A stretch of 64,000 nucleotides of DNA from Sarcocystis neurona (lineage: Eukaryota; Apicomplexa; Conoidasida; Eucoccidiorida; Sarcocystidae). The position numbers and the translations under genes are program-made. Location: assembly GCA_000727475.1 (NCBI GenBank), contig KL647292.1, positions 682,541 through 746,540 of the forward strand, given 5' to 3'. This document shows positions 47,441 to 58,065 of this stretch, piece after piece (position 1 is the first letter of the stretch; the number at the start of each line of letters is the position of its first letter). A model generated the notes under the pieces. That model was not told the origin of the DNA and did not search any database. It worked only from the letters and a program-made list of their open reading frames with translations.

Positions 47441-47900
47441 AAGCAGTAGCAGCCGCAACAGCAGCAGCCTTCGGGTCAGCAGCAGCAGTCCTACTCGCCG
47501 CAGCAGCAATAGCGGAGGCAGCTGCCGCAGCAGCACAACCGGCAAATTTGGAACGGCACCAGCACCACCGACGGCAATGGAATGAAAAGCGACAGCAGCA
47601 GCAGCGTCAGCTGCAGCACCGGTGTTTTGACCAAAGAGAATCGACTTTAGGTCGCATTTTTATCGCAGTTTTCTGGCTTGTATGTATACACGTGTAGCAT
47701 GCCAGCTGCAGCAGTCACAGGATCCGCACGAGCGGTGCCGGTGTCAGCAGAAGCATCAGAATTCGTGCGTGGCGACGGGGGCCAACCTAGTCAATTTTAA
47801 GAGGACAAAGCTGCGCAGCTACGAAGTGCAGCAGTTTCAGCAACAACAGCACCTGCTACAACAGCGACGGCAGCACCAGTAATAGCAAGCTTAGGTGGTT
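47440..47900. repeat. Short CAG-rich array
   Basis: Interrupted CAG repeats with Gln/Ala-rich plus-strand frames (for example about 47430-47690). No splice context or family was recognised. Confidence 0.7.
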
Positions 47901-49110
47901 TTGCAACTGCTACTGGACCGTTAGCAGGAGCAGCTGCTCGAGTTTCAGAGGTTGCAACGACAGCTCTTCACAGTTCGGGTGAACGGCAATAACACGACGT
48001 GAAGCGAATTAATTTTTGTAGAAACGATCCACTGCGTCGGGAGGCGTACATGTGGATCCATTGGTCCTATTCAAGGAGACGTGTGTCATACGTCTGCGGA
48101 GATGCAGGCGGAGTGCAAGTGTTCCCAACGCGTGCACTTCTCCTCGACAAAAATGCTCCCGTGTTTTTGATCTATGATGCTGCACAGCTGGGGTGTACGT
48201 ACACCGGGATTCTCCGTTAAACTCACCGCCAATCGCAGTGACGTTGTTCACAGAGTGTACTGATGTCCATACCGGTGCAAACCTGCGTAACATATACTAC
48301 TTATAAACGATCCTGCAGAACCATCTCCCAGTCTCTCTCTAGGCGGCAGCCTAGAAAGGTCTATGCTAGCGCTGCGGTGTATATACACCACAAGAGGCGC
48401 CGTGATACGTGCCAGGGCACGTCGCAGCAGTCCAGCCGTGCGAACGTGAAAAACGTGTTACTTGTTCCACCACCGTATGACTTCAACACTTCGAGCGGCA
48501 TCATATACGTGGGGAACCTATATAGGCCCACACACATATTGCTTTGTACAAGAGTTTGTAGCTTATAGGTATACACAGGTGTATTGTCCACACGCACAGA
48601 TTCTTGCAGTTCGGCGAATAACTCTGTAGACGCAGCGTCAACACGACGTACACTAATTAACGGGGCGTCGAATGTGCGTAAGCAACTGGATACTCCTGTA
48701 TGCATGTACATATGTATATACATATATATATATATATATATTTACACTCCTGTGCGCATGTAAATATACCTGGCTACAGATGTACGTATATGTGTGTGTG
48801 TATCTGCGGCAGTACATATATATATATATACAGAAGATATATGCAGGGAGTTTTATTACGCGGGTCTACGTATCAGCTCCATATTGTTACGAAGATATGT
48901 AAACCTCACCTGAGCTGCAGAACTTCGAAAGTGACCGAAGCCGTTGCTGCGTCTGTCTGCCTCCCTCACACACATATATACGTGTGTATCTGAGTACGTG
49001 TACTTACAAATGCACAAGTATACGCCAGTCATACATGTCTCCTGTGTTTATACATATGTGTATGTATGTATCGTAGAGGAACCACACTCGTTGATATACA
49101 GATACGCTTA
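47901..49110. other. No recognisable gene; isolated palindrome and TATA repeats
   Basis: GGTGTACGTACACC lies at 48192-48205, identical to the palindrome of the two clusters. A minus-strand frame at 48361-48723 contains RVDAASTELFAELQESVRVD with a possible TCTACAG acceptor, but there is no further support. TATA runs are at 48720-48745 and 48815-48830. Confidence 0.45.
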
Positions 49111-49114
49111 GGTG

Positions 49115-49650
49115 TGTATAGGCAGGGGGAGCTAGAAAGGAAGGGAGAAAAGATATACAGAGAAAGAGACAAGGAGGAGGAGAGCAGAAAAAGACACGGA
49201 GGTGGAGAGCGGAAGACTGAAGGGCAGCGAGTTGACTCACAGCGGCGAGGAGCTGCAACAGAGAAGTGATTTAGAACGGGGAGAGAAAAAAGAGAGAAAG
49301 GCGCAGGGCGAAGCAGCAGGGGAGTGCGCGCGGGCGAGAGGTGCGGAAGTTGGAGGGGAATAAAGTACGCAGACACTTCAGAAAGACGGGAGAACTAAGA
49401 GGACCGAGGGACGCTCAGAAAAGGGAGGGAAGAAGTATACAAGAAAGACGCGGAGGCGTAGAGAAGAGACGGAACGAAGAGCAGAGAAGAGGGCGGACGT
49501 GCAGCGACGGAAGGAAAAAAAGCGCGGAGGCGAGGACAACAGAGAACAGGTGTGATTCTTACCGTTTCGTGGAGGAGAAAGAAGAAGAAATTCGCAGCAC
49601 AGTCGCACAAAAGATCAAAAGAAGGGAAGCGTTTATGAGGAAGGAGAAAC
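49115..49650. other. G+A-rich tract on the plus strand (C+T-rich on minus)
   Basis: Strong purine bias over more than 500 bp gives a charged plus-strand frame (Arg/Glu/Lys). By analogy with the METTL14-like introns it suggests a minus-strand intron. No exon could be attached to it. Confidence 0.6.
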
Positions 49651-49784
49651 ACACACAGGGAAACAAGCGAAAACCTGCGCTCCCTCTCCTGCGCTTGACG
49701 CCGCAGGAGGGACTGATGGGCAGCAACCGCTTGTGTTGCTCCTACAGGACCAGTGCTCGTGCTGCTCTTGGCTTTTTCGCAGCG

Positions 49785-50010
49785 GTTGCTCTTGTCGGTG
49801 TTCCAGCGCTGCTGCTGATGCGCTTCCTGCCGCTGCTGCTGCTACGGTCGCCGCTCCTGTTGCTGCTGCTCTCGGTGCTGCTGTCGCTGCTGCTGCCGCT
49901 GCTGCTGCTATCGCCGCTGCTGCTATCGCCGCTGCTGTCGCTGCTGCTGTTGCTGCTGCTGTCGCTGCTGCTGTCGCTGTTGCTGTCGCTGCTGCTGTTG
50001 CTGTCACCGT
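49785..50010. repeat. CTG-rich array
   Basis: Interrupted CTG repeats with a GTCGCTGCTGCT sub-unit. Leu/Ala frames on plus and Ser/Asp frames on minus are open in several phases. Confidence 0.85.
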
Positions 50011-50059
50011 CGCTGTCGTTGCCGCTCGATAGCACTGCCGACCGCTGCACAGCGTCTAC

Positions 50060-50220
50060 TTGCACTGAGAAGTTTTGCTGAACAGTAAATTCCCCTCTTT
50101 TCCCTCGTTTGAAGTCATCCTTCCCCAGAACGACGCCCTTTGACTTGTCCACTATATTGTCTCTTTCCTCCCCTTTTTTTTTCCCCTCTCTTTTCCATCT
50201 CTCTTGCTTCATGGTAGCGG
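50060..50220 (+). other. C+T-rich tract
   Basis: Pyrimidine-rich on plus, the opposite bias from 49115-49650. It marks a change of strand bias within 1 kb. Confidence 0.5.
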
Positions 50221-50309
50221 CCGCACACACACAGAGACGCCACAACGCACACACGCGCACACAGAGACACACGCTGGGACGTAGTGCCGCTGCGCGACCG
50301 TAGAACAGC

Positions 50310-51500
50310 AACAGCCGGTGCAGCAGCATGAACAGCAATAACGGCAGCAGCAATAACGGCAGCAGCAACAACGGCAGCAGCAATAACGGCAGCAGCAATA
50401 ACGGCAGCAGCAACAACAGCAGCTGGGACCACAGCCGCTGCAGAGACACCACCTGCAACAACTGCAGCAGCAGGAGCCAGGACAGCGGCAATAACAAGAG
50501 CAAGAGCAGTTGCACAGGCAACAGGAGTAAGAGCAGCAGCGGCAGTAGCGGCAGCGGCAACAACAGCGGCGTCAACAGTAGCGTCAACAGCAGCACAGCA
50601 CCTGCAGCAGAGGCAGTAATGGCAGCAGCAGGGCGGCAGGACTCGGAAGAACAGCAATAAAAGCAACAGACGCAGCAGCTGCGGCTGCAGCAGCAGCGGC
50701 AGCTTCACCAGCAACTGCTGCAGGACAGCAGCAGAAGCAGCCGAAACTTCAGCACAGTGGGACAGTGCAGGAGAAACAGCATCCGCAGCGGGGAGACAGG
50801 AGATTACAACAGCAGTAGCAGCAGCAAAAACAGCGTGTGCACCAGCAGCAAGAGGCGCAGTAGCAGCAGTGCTGCTTCAACGTGCGCAGCAGCAAGTCCA
50901 CCTCGACGGAAAAAGGCAGCTGCAGGACTTCTCCCCTTCGTTAGCGGTAGCAGCAGCTGGGGCAAGCGTGGTAGTGGGCAATCGCAGCGCTTGACGGGCA
51001 GCAGCGGCCGCAGCAGGCCACGGCGGACAACAGCACAGACACCAGGGATAGCGGAAGCAGCCGGACCCGCAGCAGCACAAACACTCACGCGAGCAGCAAC
51101 AGGAGCGCCCGTGCGCCAGCCAGCAGAAGCAGCAACAGGACCAGCAGCAGCACCAGCAATCGAGCCAGCAACAGCAGCAGCAGAGGCAGTAACAGCACCA
51201 ACACTCGAGCAAGCGGCAGCAGCAGCAGACGCAGTCGCAGGACCAGCAGCAGCACCAGAGCTGGAGCAAGCAGCAGCAGCTGCCGCCGCAGGCCCAGCAG
51301 CAGCACCAGCGCTCGAACAAGCAGCAGCAGAAGCAGCGACAGGACCAGCAGCAGCACCAGCAGTCGAGGAGCTGCAGAACCAGCAGCAGCAGCAGCACTG
51401 AAGCAAGCAACAGCAGCAGAGGCAGCAGCAGAGGGGCGCGCAGCGCAAGCAGGCTGCGAGTCTGTCACGTCACTGCAGCAGTAGCAGCAGACAAGCCCAA
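50310..51500. repeat. CAG array with a 15 bp sub-repeat and an Ala-module repeat
   Basis: At 50332-50425 a 15 bp unit AACGGCAGCAGCAAT is repeated about six times. At about 51120-51375 a longer unit (GGACCAGCAGCAGCACCAGC, TCGAGCAAGCAGCAGCAG) is repeated about four times. Everything between is interrupted CAG. Frames are open on both strands. Confidence 0.9.
50757..51401 (+). CDS. Candidate Ala-rich low-complexity protein segment
   Basis: The frame is open for 214 codons. It begins with Ser/Arg-rich sequence and a PPRRKKAAAG basic patch, then carries repeated modules of the type GPAAAPALEQAAAEA (about 20 residues, four to five copies), and ends LQNQQQQQH with a stop. The first codon is GTG, so it is not a proper start and the segment would have to be an internal or terminal exon. 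The module repeat keeps frame while varying, a weak sign of coding. The opposite strand is equally open. No family is recognised. Confidence 0.3.
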   Translation: MGQCRRNSIRSGETGDYNSSSSSKNSVCTSSKRRSSSSAASTCAAASPPRRKKAAAGLLPFVSGSSSWGKRGSGQSQRLTGSSGRSRPRRTTAQTPGIAEAAGPAAAQTLTRAATGAPVRQPAEAATGPAAAPAIEPATAAAEAVTAPTLEQAAAAADAVAGPAAAPELEQAAAAAAAGPAAAPALEQAAAEAATGPAAAPAVEELQNQQQQQH

Positions 51501-51589
51501 GCAACGAGAACACTAGCGGTAGGGAAAGAGGAGGAATATAAATAGATAGGAAGCCGTGCTAGCTGCTGCAAGAACACCCCTTCCTCTGT

Positions 51590-52070
51590 ATCTGCTGCAG
51601 CAACTGTTGAGGCTGCTGCTGCTGCTGTCGTAGCTGCACTGTAGCAGTGTTGAGGTAGTACTGCTGCTGGTGTAGCCGCCGCCGCTGCTGTTGGAGCTGC
51701 TTCTGCTGTTGCTGCCGCATGACACGGTGCTGCTGCTGCCGTTGTAGCGACTTCTGCTGCTTTTGCCGCTGAAGCTGCTGCTGCTGCTGCTGCTGAAGCT
51801 GCTGCGGCTGGAGCTGCTGCTACCGCCGAAGCTGCTGTTGCCGCCGAAGCTGCTGCTGCCGCTGAAGCTGCTGCTACTGCTGCTGAAGCCGCTGCTGCTG
51901 TTGAAGCTGCTGCTGCTGCTGTTGAAGCTGCTGCTGCTGCTGAAGCTGCTGCTGCTGCTGCGGCTTCTGCTGCTGCTGCGCTCTCTGTTGCTGCTGCTGC
52001 TTCTGCTAGTGCTGCTGCAGTCGCCACTCTTGCAGTCTATCGCCCTCCTGCTCAGGCTTCTTCTGCTTCT
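51590..52070. repeat. CTG/GCTGAAGCTGCTGCT array
   Basis: Interrupted CTG repeats with an 18 bp sub-unit GCTGAAGCTGCTGCTGCT at 51760-51965. Together with the CAG arrays on both sides this places CTG and CAG blocks head to head. Confidence 0.9.
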
Positions 52071-52226
52071 ATTTCCTTCGGTGCTCCTGCTGCAGGCAGT
52101 CCTGCTTCTCCTCTCCCTCAAGATCGCTGCTCATCTTCGCCTGCTTATTCTGCTTATACTTTCTTCCCTCCTGCTCGTGCTGCTGCTGTAGGAGAAGCAA
52201 ACTCTCTTTGTGAGTACTTGACATAG
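51723..52226 (+). CDS. Candidate Ala/Glu-repeat exon followed by a unique C-terminal stretch
   Basis: One frame, lacking ATG, reads an Ala-rich stretch with regularly spaced Glu (AEAAAAAEAAATAAEAAAA), then a non-repetitive stretch VYRPPAQASSASISFGAP, PLPQDRCSSSPAYSAYTFFP and GEANSLCEYLT before TAG at 52224. A consensus donor GTGAGT at 52210 within this stretch could end the exon at 52209. The unique stretch looks like real protein, and the two other phases become Leu-rich or broken. It would need an upstream exon. No family is recognised. Confidence 0.35.
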   Translation, partial: HGAAAAVVATSAAFAAEAAAAAAAEAAAAGAAATAEAAVAAEAAAAAEAAATAAEAAAAVEAAAAAVEAAAAAEAAAAAAASAAAALSVAAAASASAAAVATLAVYRPPAQASSASISFGAPAAGSPASPLPQDRCSSSPAYSAYTFFPPARAAAVGEANSLCEYLT

Positions 52227-52295
52227 ATACTGCTGCTGCTGCAGTAGCATCAGCAGCACCTGCGTCGTCCACTTGTGTATTTGCAGAAGCTACGC

Positions 52296-53717
52296 ATGGC
52301 TGCCACTGCTGCTTTTGCTCCCGCAGTTAGTGCTGCAACCGCTGCTTGTTCAGCTGCTGCGACTGCTCCTGCAGCTCCAGCAGCAATTGCAGCACTTGCA
52401 GGCGTCAGCGAAGAAAAAGGCGGAAGTGAACAACGAGGAAGAAAACGAAAAAGGAGAAAACGAAGAAAAGCAGCGACGCTCATGGGGAGACGCACGTCCA
52501 GGCTGCTTCTTCTTCTCTTCGCGCTGCAGCTGCTGCAGCGGGGATTTGCTGCTGCTGCAGCTGCCACAGTCCTTGCCCAGGGACTGCTGTCGTTTCCTCG
52601 CTCCTCCTCCTCCTCCTCCGCAGCAGCAGCAGGCCCTGCAGCCAGCAGCAGCAACTCTTCCTCTCCACTCCAGGAACCAGACGCTGCTGCAGCAGCAGCA
52701 ACAGCAGCAGCAGCACTGCCACCAGGCGTGGCAGCAAGAACAGCAGGAGCAAGAACAGCAGCAGCAGCAGGAGCACCAGGAGTAGCGAGAACCGCGACAG
52801 CAACACCAGCAGCAGGAACAACATTAGCCGCTTTAGACAATGTCGATGATGTGCTAGCAGCTGGAGCAGAAACACCAGCGAGAGTCGTGCCAGCAACAGC
52901 AGCAGCGACAGCAGCAGAAGGAAGAGAACCGTTTGCGGTTGATACTCGTACCGCAACATGTGAAAGCCGGGTCCCAAAGAAGCCGGCGCAAGCAGCAGCA
53001 GGAGGAGAACGGAAGGAAGAAGAAGAGCAGCCCTTAGCAGCAGCAAGAGCACTGCTTCGTGCAGCACCTACTGCAAATGCAGCTGTCTTCAATCTAGAAG
53101 CAGGTGCAGCAACAGTTTTCCCAGAAGCAGCAGCAGCAGCAGCAGAAAAGCTGGCAGCAGGTGCAGCAGAAACTGCTGCGAGGAAGGACAGTCGTAAGAG
53201 CCACAGCACCCCTTCTTGCGGCAGCAACGGCAGATGCGGCGTAACCACCAGCAATAGTAGAAGCAACAACAGCAGCAGCTCAAGGAACGGCGAGGCAGTG
53301 AGACACAGCAACTGCTGCAGTTGCAGCAGCGGACGCAACAGCGTTATCAGAGGAAGCAGCAGCAGTAGGAAAAAGAGGACGATCAGCCAGACCCAGCACA
53401 CCACACGGGACGTTGCGGCTCCCATCCCTCGGCGGCTACGTGAAGCAAAACCGAAGAAGGAAAAGAACACACCGTTCGACTACTTTTCTCAAGAAGACAA
53501 CAGCAGCAACAGTAACAACAGCAACAACAGCAACAGCAGCAACAGCAGCAACAGCAGCAGCAGTGACAGTAGCAGCAGCAACAGCAGAGAGAGCAGCATC
53601 AGGAGCGCAGGAAACAAGAGCAGCAGCGGAGACGAGACGGGGAAGAAGACTGGCAACGTAGAAGAGGGGAAGAAAGCGGCAGGCCGCACAAGGCCGCCTT
53701 TCTCTTCGATTTGGTGA
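52296..53717 (+). CDS. Candidate low-complexity protein, Ala/Ser-rich, 473 residues
   Basis: The frame starts at ATG 52296 (MAATAAFAPAVSAATAA), or is entered by the TTTGCAG acceptor at 52285, and ends at TGA 53715-53717. Non-repeat islands support this phase: GVSEEKGGSEQRGRKRKRRK (basic, possible nuclear signal), LAALDNVDDVLAAGAETPAR, REPFAVDTRTATCESRVPKK, ANAAVFNLEAGAATVFPEAA, PIPRRLREAKPKKEKNTPFD and YFSQED. Around them are Ala runs, then Ser/Asn runs near the C-terminus. The minus strand is also open for 406 codons but gives Leu/Ala-rich sequence without such islands. The function is unknown. C+T-rich sequence from 53830 onward suggests plus-strand transcription. Confidence 0.5.
   Translation: MAATAAFAPAVSAATAACSAAATAPAAPAAIAALAGVSEEKGGSEQRGRKRKRRKRRKAATLMGRRTSRLLLLLFALQLLQRGFAAAAAATVLAQGLLSFPRSSSSSSAAAAGPAASSSNSSSPLQEPDAAAAAATAAAALPPGVAARTAGARTAAAAGAPGVARTATATPAAGTTLAALDNVDDVLAAGAETPARVVPATAAATAAEGREPFAVDTRTATCESRVPKKPAQAAAGGERKEEEEQPLAAARALLRAAPTANAAVFNLEAGAATVFPEAAAAAAEKLAAGAAETAARKDSRKSHSTPSCGSNGRCGVTTSNSRSNNSSSSRNGEAVRHSNCCSCSSGRNSVIRGSSSSRKKRTISQTQHTTRDVAAPIPRRLREAKPKKEKNTPFDYFSQEDNSSNSNNSNNSNSSNSSNSSSSDSSSSNSRESSIRSAGNKSSSGDETGKKTGNVEEGKKAAGRTRPPFSSIW
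52300..53690. repeat. CAG-rich array overlapping the candidate gene
   Basis: Interrupted CAG repeats, densest at 52620-52800, 53100-53180 and 53500-53600 (AACAGCAGC units). The dominant reading changes from Ala to Ser/Asn along one open frame at about 53215, because unit lengths that are not multiples of three shift the repeat phase. Confidence 0.85.
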
Positions 53718-53829
53718 GAGACAGAACGCCCACGCATACTTGGCGACGTTGACAGAGAGGAGGATCAACTTGCTGCTCTGCAAAGCAGAGGTGCACGTAC
53801 GTGTGAAGAATTAATTCCCCACTTGTCAA

Positions 53830-54275
53830 AATTGCCGAAATAAAACCTCCCCTTCTTCTGTCTTCTACCTTCCTTTCTTCTGTTCTCTTCCTCCTTCTTT
53901 GTTGCCCTCTCTGCCCCTATTTGATCGTATACAAACGCTCCTCTTAAACCCTCGCGGTGTCCACAGAACGCCACAGGCCAGTCTCTTCATCTGCGTACAC
54001 ATATACATACAAATACATACATATATATATGTATAGAAAGAGAGATATGCATGCGCAAGAATGTGTGCCTTTCTTTTCCTCTTTCTGTCTCTGTCTTCTT
54101 CGCTCTTTTCTTCGCCTGCTGCTGTCCTTCTTCCGGGTGTCTCTCTCTCTGTGTCTCCCTCCTTCCGAGACGCGCACATATACTCGTACATATTTCTGTC
54201 GCCCTCTTCCTTTGGATATATCCACCCGTACCTCACACGCATACCGCATTCATTTTCTCAGTCTCTCTCTATATG
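53830..54275 (+). other. C+T-rich tract with a TATA block
   Basis: Pyrimidine-rich sequence at 53840-53930 and 54060-54270, interrupted by TATA/CATA at 53995-54050. Probably transcribed non-coding or intronic sequence on plus. Confidence 0.6.
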
Positions 54276-54319
54276 TGTATACTTACATGTATAGGACTGT
54301 ATACATACCTATACTTATG

Positions 54320-54357
<38 letters not shown>

Positions 54358-55460
54358 CGTCTGTATCTCATATGTGAATACCGATATAGCTATCTCTATC
54401 TATTTATATATATGTTCGCCTGTATCTCACACACATGCGTCTACATACATACCTATATCTAAATACATATCTCTCTCTCTCTCTATATATATATATATAC
54501 TTGAACGTTGCACTCGTGTAGCTTACGCATATCGATATGTATCTCTGTATAAGTGCAGATGCCTGTATCTCGTATATAAGCACGTCTATGTACATACCTA
54601 TATACATGTGTATATACTTATGTATACCTGTATCTTATATATGTACTATATATATTCGTACTACTATATATGTATACGTGTGTCTCGTATGCATGTGGTT
54701 GTACACATACCCGTATATATTTCTCCCTCTCTCTATCTCTCTATACATGTATATATATGTCTGTGTCTCGCATACGTATGTCTATATACACACCTATGTA
54801 AGGTGTGCATTAATATACGTAAATATATACACCTTGTCTCGCACACGTGTATGTATATACACATCTCTATCTATATACCTGCGTCTCGTATGCATATACC
54901 TATATGCACGTACATGTATACACACCTACCTGATACTCACATGCATATATCTATATACATACCTATATGTATAATTGACTATACCTGTATCTCAATACTT
55001 ACGTGAATATATACGAATATATATGTGTGTATCACTTTCTATACATGTATACGTATATCTTCTACGCATATTGCTGTTTACACATCTGTATAAATCTCTC
55101 TGTATACATATACACATATATACGTACCTGTGCCTCACATACAAGTATTTATATGAGTGTTTCTCCGTGGTTGCATATATACCTGTATATCTCTCTAGTT
55201 AGTGCCCACGCATGCATCTTTTTCTATGAAGTGTGTCCCTCTGTACGAGTGTACTACTCGCCTTCTCCTCTCTATATATCCATATGCCTGGACAGATAGA
55301 TATCACGAACTTCATCAATATATTTATTGCCCTCCCGTCTCTGTCTCTCCCTATATATATATGCCTGAACAGCCAAGTACCATCTATTTCTCGCCTTCCA
55401 TATATATATACCTGTACGTGTAGATATAATAGTATATACATACTTGTGCCCACATAAATT
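54275..55460. repeat. Minisatellite with CTGTATCTCATATGCATATGT-like unit
   Basis: Blocks such as CTGTATCTCATATG, CTGTATCTCACACACATG, GTGTCTCGTATGCATG and CTGCGTCTCGTATGCAT recur about every 60-75 bp, at least ten times. They are separated by TACATACCTATATATAT. Long Tyr/Ile/Ser-rich frames come from this array. Confidence 0.8.
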
Positions 55461-55479
55461 CTGTCTATCTGTCTATATT

Positions 55480-56620
55480 TCCTGAATTTGTATTTGCTGT
55501 TTTCCCTTCCCTCTCTCGCTTTGTGTGTCTCTCCCTACGTCTCCCTCTGCGCGTGTGGGGGGAGAAGGGAAGCCCCCCGTTTGGCTCTCCCTCTGTGTTC
55601 CTCCTCTTCTCTGCCTGCGCCCCCTCTGTTTTGTCCGTTTTCTTCGTCTTTGAACTTCTCCTCTGGCGGCGGCCCTTCGGAAGAAAACGACTCTCCCCCC
55701 CCCTGTTGAACAGTCCCTTTCCGCAAGGAAAAGGACTGCACGTCGTCGCGCTGTGGCACCGTCGCGCTGTGGCACCGACACATATATGCATGTACACCCC
55801 TGGACTTTTTTTTTCGGTTTTCCCACTTTTTCTCTTCTCCTCTTCGATTCCCTTCTTTCCGGTTTTCTTCTTCTCCACTCCTTCCTCGTCTTCTCCCGTC
55901 GCAACAGTCCCTCCCGATCTTCCGCTGAAGCCGTCCGTGACACGTGGTGCTAAAAGAAGAACATCTCCCCTTTGCTGCTGCCGCCGCGGCCGCCGAGGCG
56001 GGCCTCTCCTCCCTCCACCAAATCAAATTTATTCGATTCGTTCGCCCTCCGTCCCTCTTCCTTCGCACACACATGCGCACACGCCTGCCCTTCTCGCTTC
56101 CCGCTCTCTGCGTCGGCCGCCTTCTTGGTCTGTGCGTGTGTGTGTATCTCTCCCCGTCTCCTTTGCTGCGGACGAAACGCAGACTTTTTCGAAGAAGTGA
56201 AACTCTGCGAGGAGGTTGGAAGGCGTCGACCGACGATCGACCGGCCGTCCCGATCTCCCCGTTGTCTCCCTCCCTCTTCGTAGTCCTCTCCGTCTCTGTC
56301 TCGCTCTACCCGTCTCGTCTCCTGCCCTCTGCTGCGCGTCTCCTGTCTTGCTGTCATCCGTGTGCCCTCCTCTTCTTCTCTTCCCGTCTCCTTCGCTTCC
56401 CCTCCCCTCCTACTTTGCTGCACGTCTCTCTGACGAGGGAGGAGACGGCGAAGATTTTACCGCGTCGACGAGGTGCTGCTCTCTTCTCCACGTCCACCAC
56501 CACCCGTCTTGACGTCCCTCGGTTTTCTTCCGGCTCTCTTCTTCTCTTTCCGTTTCTCTTTACTTCTTCTGGAATATTATACCCCTTCGCACGTCTAAGG
56601 CGGGTCCCCTACATACTTTC
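55480..56620 (+). other. C+T-rich region with short balanced islands (possible exons)
   Basis: Pyrimidine-rich plus strand, broken by islands near 55665-55800, 55930-56040, 56160-56235 and 56425-56510. The island at 56165-56210 reads DFFEEVKLCEE and ends GAG|GTTGGA. The island at 56430-56460 reads DEGGDGEDF. None could be joined into a gene. Purine-rich minus-strand frames are composition artefacts. Confidence 0.4.
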
Positions 56621-56779
56621 GGAAAAAGAAAAGCCGCAAGGGAGCTTGGGTATCCAGCCGCTTTTGCTCCACATGCTTTCGTCTTTCTGCTATCATTTAT
56701 ATAAGTGTTTATACGCATATATTTGGGCATATAGATGCAACTACGTGGAGAGTAGTTATCTATCTAAACATAAAAATAG

Positions 56780-57115
56780 GTACGTATAGATATACCTATA
56801 CGTATGTGTGTACACACATCTACACACATATACATATATACGTGTTTACACGTATAGAAACACATACGTAGGCATTTCTGCGCAGACCCATCTATATACA
56901 TTCATATGTGTAGACACATGTACGTATATATATTTGTATATACATATATATATGTATGTATACATGTATTCATACATACATAAATACTTCTGGGTTGATT
57001 CATATATGTATATGCGTATATATATAGATATGCGTACATACATATATATACGTATATATATGTGTATGCATACGTGTACACGTATATAGGTATTTCTGGG
57101 TGGATTCACATATCT
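56780..57115. repeat. TATACA/ACACAT microsatellite
   Basis: TATATA, TACACG and CATACA steps. A block GGTTGATTCATATATGTATATG (57000) is repeated in variant form at 57090-57110. No coding sequence. Confidence 0.8.
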
Positions 57116-57189
57116 ATAGAGAGAAGCACATAGAAGCCTCTACAGTGAAGAACTCACAAGTTTATCTGTTTTTTCCCCCTGTTGCATGC

Positions 57190-58065
57190 ACCTTCATATG
57201 TGGCTGTGTGATGCTCCTTCGTTTCTCTTCTTCTTTTTCGCTTCCCTTTCCCTTTTCTTCTCCTTTTTCTCCCTTTTTCATTTTTTTCACCGTCCCCTTC
57301 TTTTCCCCGTCTGTCGTCCTCCTTTTTCTTCTTCTCCTCTTCCTTTTCCTCCAATTGCCCGCCTCGTCTCCGGTGGTTTGTTTGACTTCCGCGCTCCTCT
57401 TCTTCTTCTTCTCCTTTTTTTGTCCACCTTCGCGCTCCTCTCCCTGTCCTGCGGCCCCCTGTCTGTGTCTGTGTCCACCCCCAGTCCCCCTGCGTCTTCT
57501 CGGCTGCTGCCTCTGCATCTCTATTGCCCTGCCGCTCTTCGATCTCCTTTTTTGCTACCGGTTCACTTGTCCCTTCTTTTTCTTCTTTTCCTTCTTCTTT
57601 GTTCTTTGTCCCTCTCTGTTTTTCTCTCTGTGTCTCTCTTCGTCTGAATTTTGTTTTCTCTGCTGTGCTGCGGGGGGCCTGGGATGCGGGTCGCGTCGTC
57701 CGCAGGCAAATTGCTGCTGCAGGCTGCTCCATCTGCTGCGGCTTCCTGTGGCTGCTGCACCAGCTGCTGCTGCGGCGAGAAGCTGCTTGGTTTCGCCAGA
57801 AGCAGAACGCCTGCTACTCGCATCGGGCTTATCGCTCCTATTCTTTTCTCTTCTCTTTCTTCTTCTTTTCGTCCGTGAGCTCTTGGTAAGAACAGCAGTT
57901 TTCAGCTGCTTGCTTCTCCACCTTTTTCTCCCTCTCTTTTTCTCTTCGTCTTCTTCTTTTCAGTGTCTCTTCCCTCTGTCCCTCGCCTCTGTGTACTTCT
58001 TCTCTGGGCTTCGCTTGTGCCTTTTGCTCTCTTCTTCTTCTTCTTCTCTCCGCCCCGCTGCAGCA
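57190..58065 (+). other. C+T-rich region with one candidate exon (about 57706-57840)
   Basis: Pyrimidine-rich tracts flank a balanced island entered by CGTCCGCAG at 57705. One frame of the island reads CSICCGFLWLLHQLLLRREA and WFRQKQNACYSHRAYRSY. Another is Ala-rich. The exon end is unclear. Strand and flanking bias suggest a plus-strand gene, perhaps the one at 59557-62560. Confidence 0.35.

Noticed and set aside
52250..53470. 406-codon minus-strand frame
   Set aside because: The plus frame has charged, non-repetitive islands. This one is mostly Leu/Ala/Ser from CTG readings.
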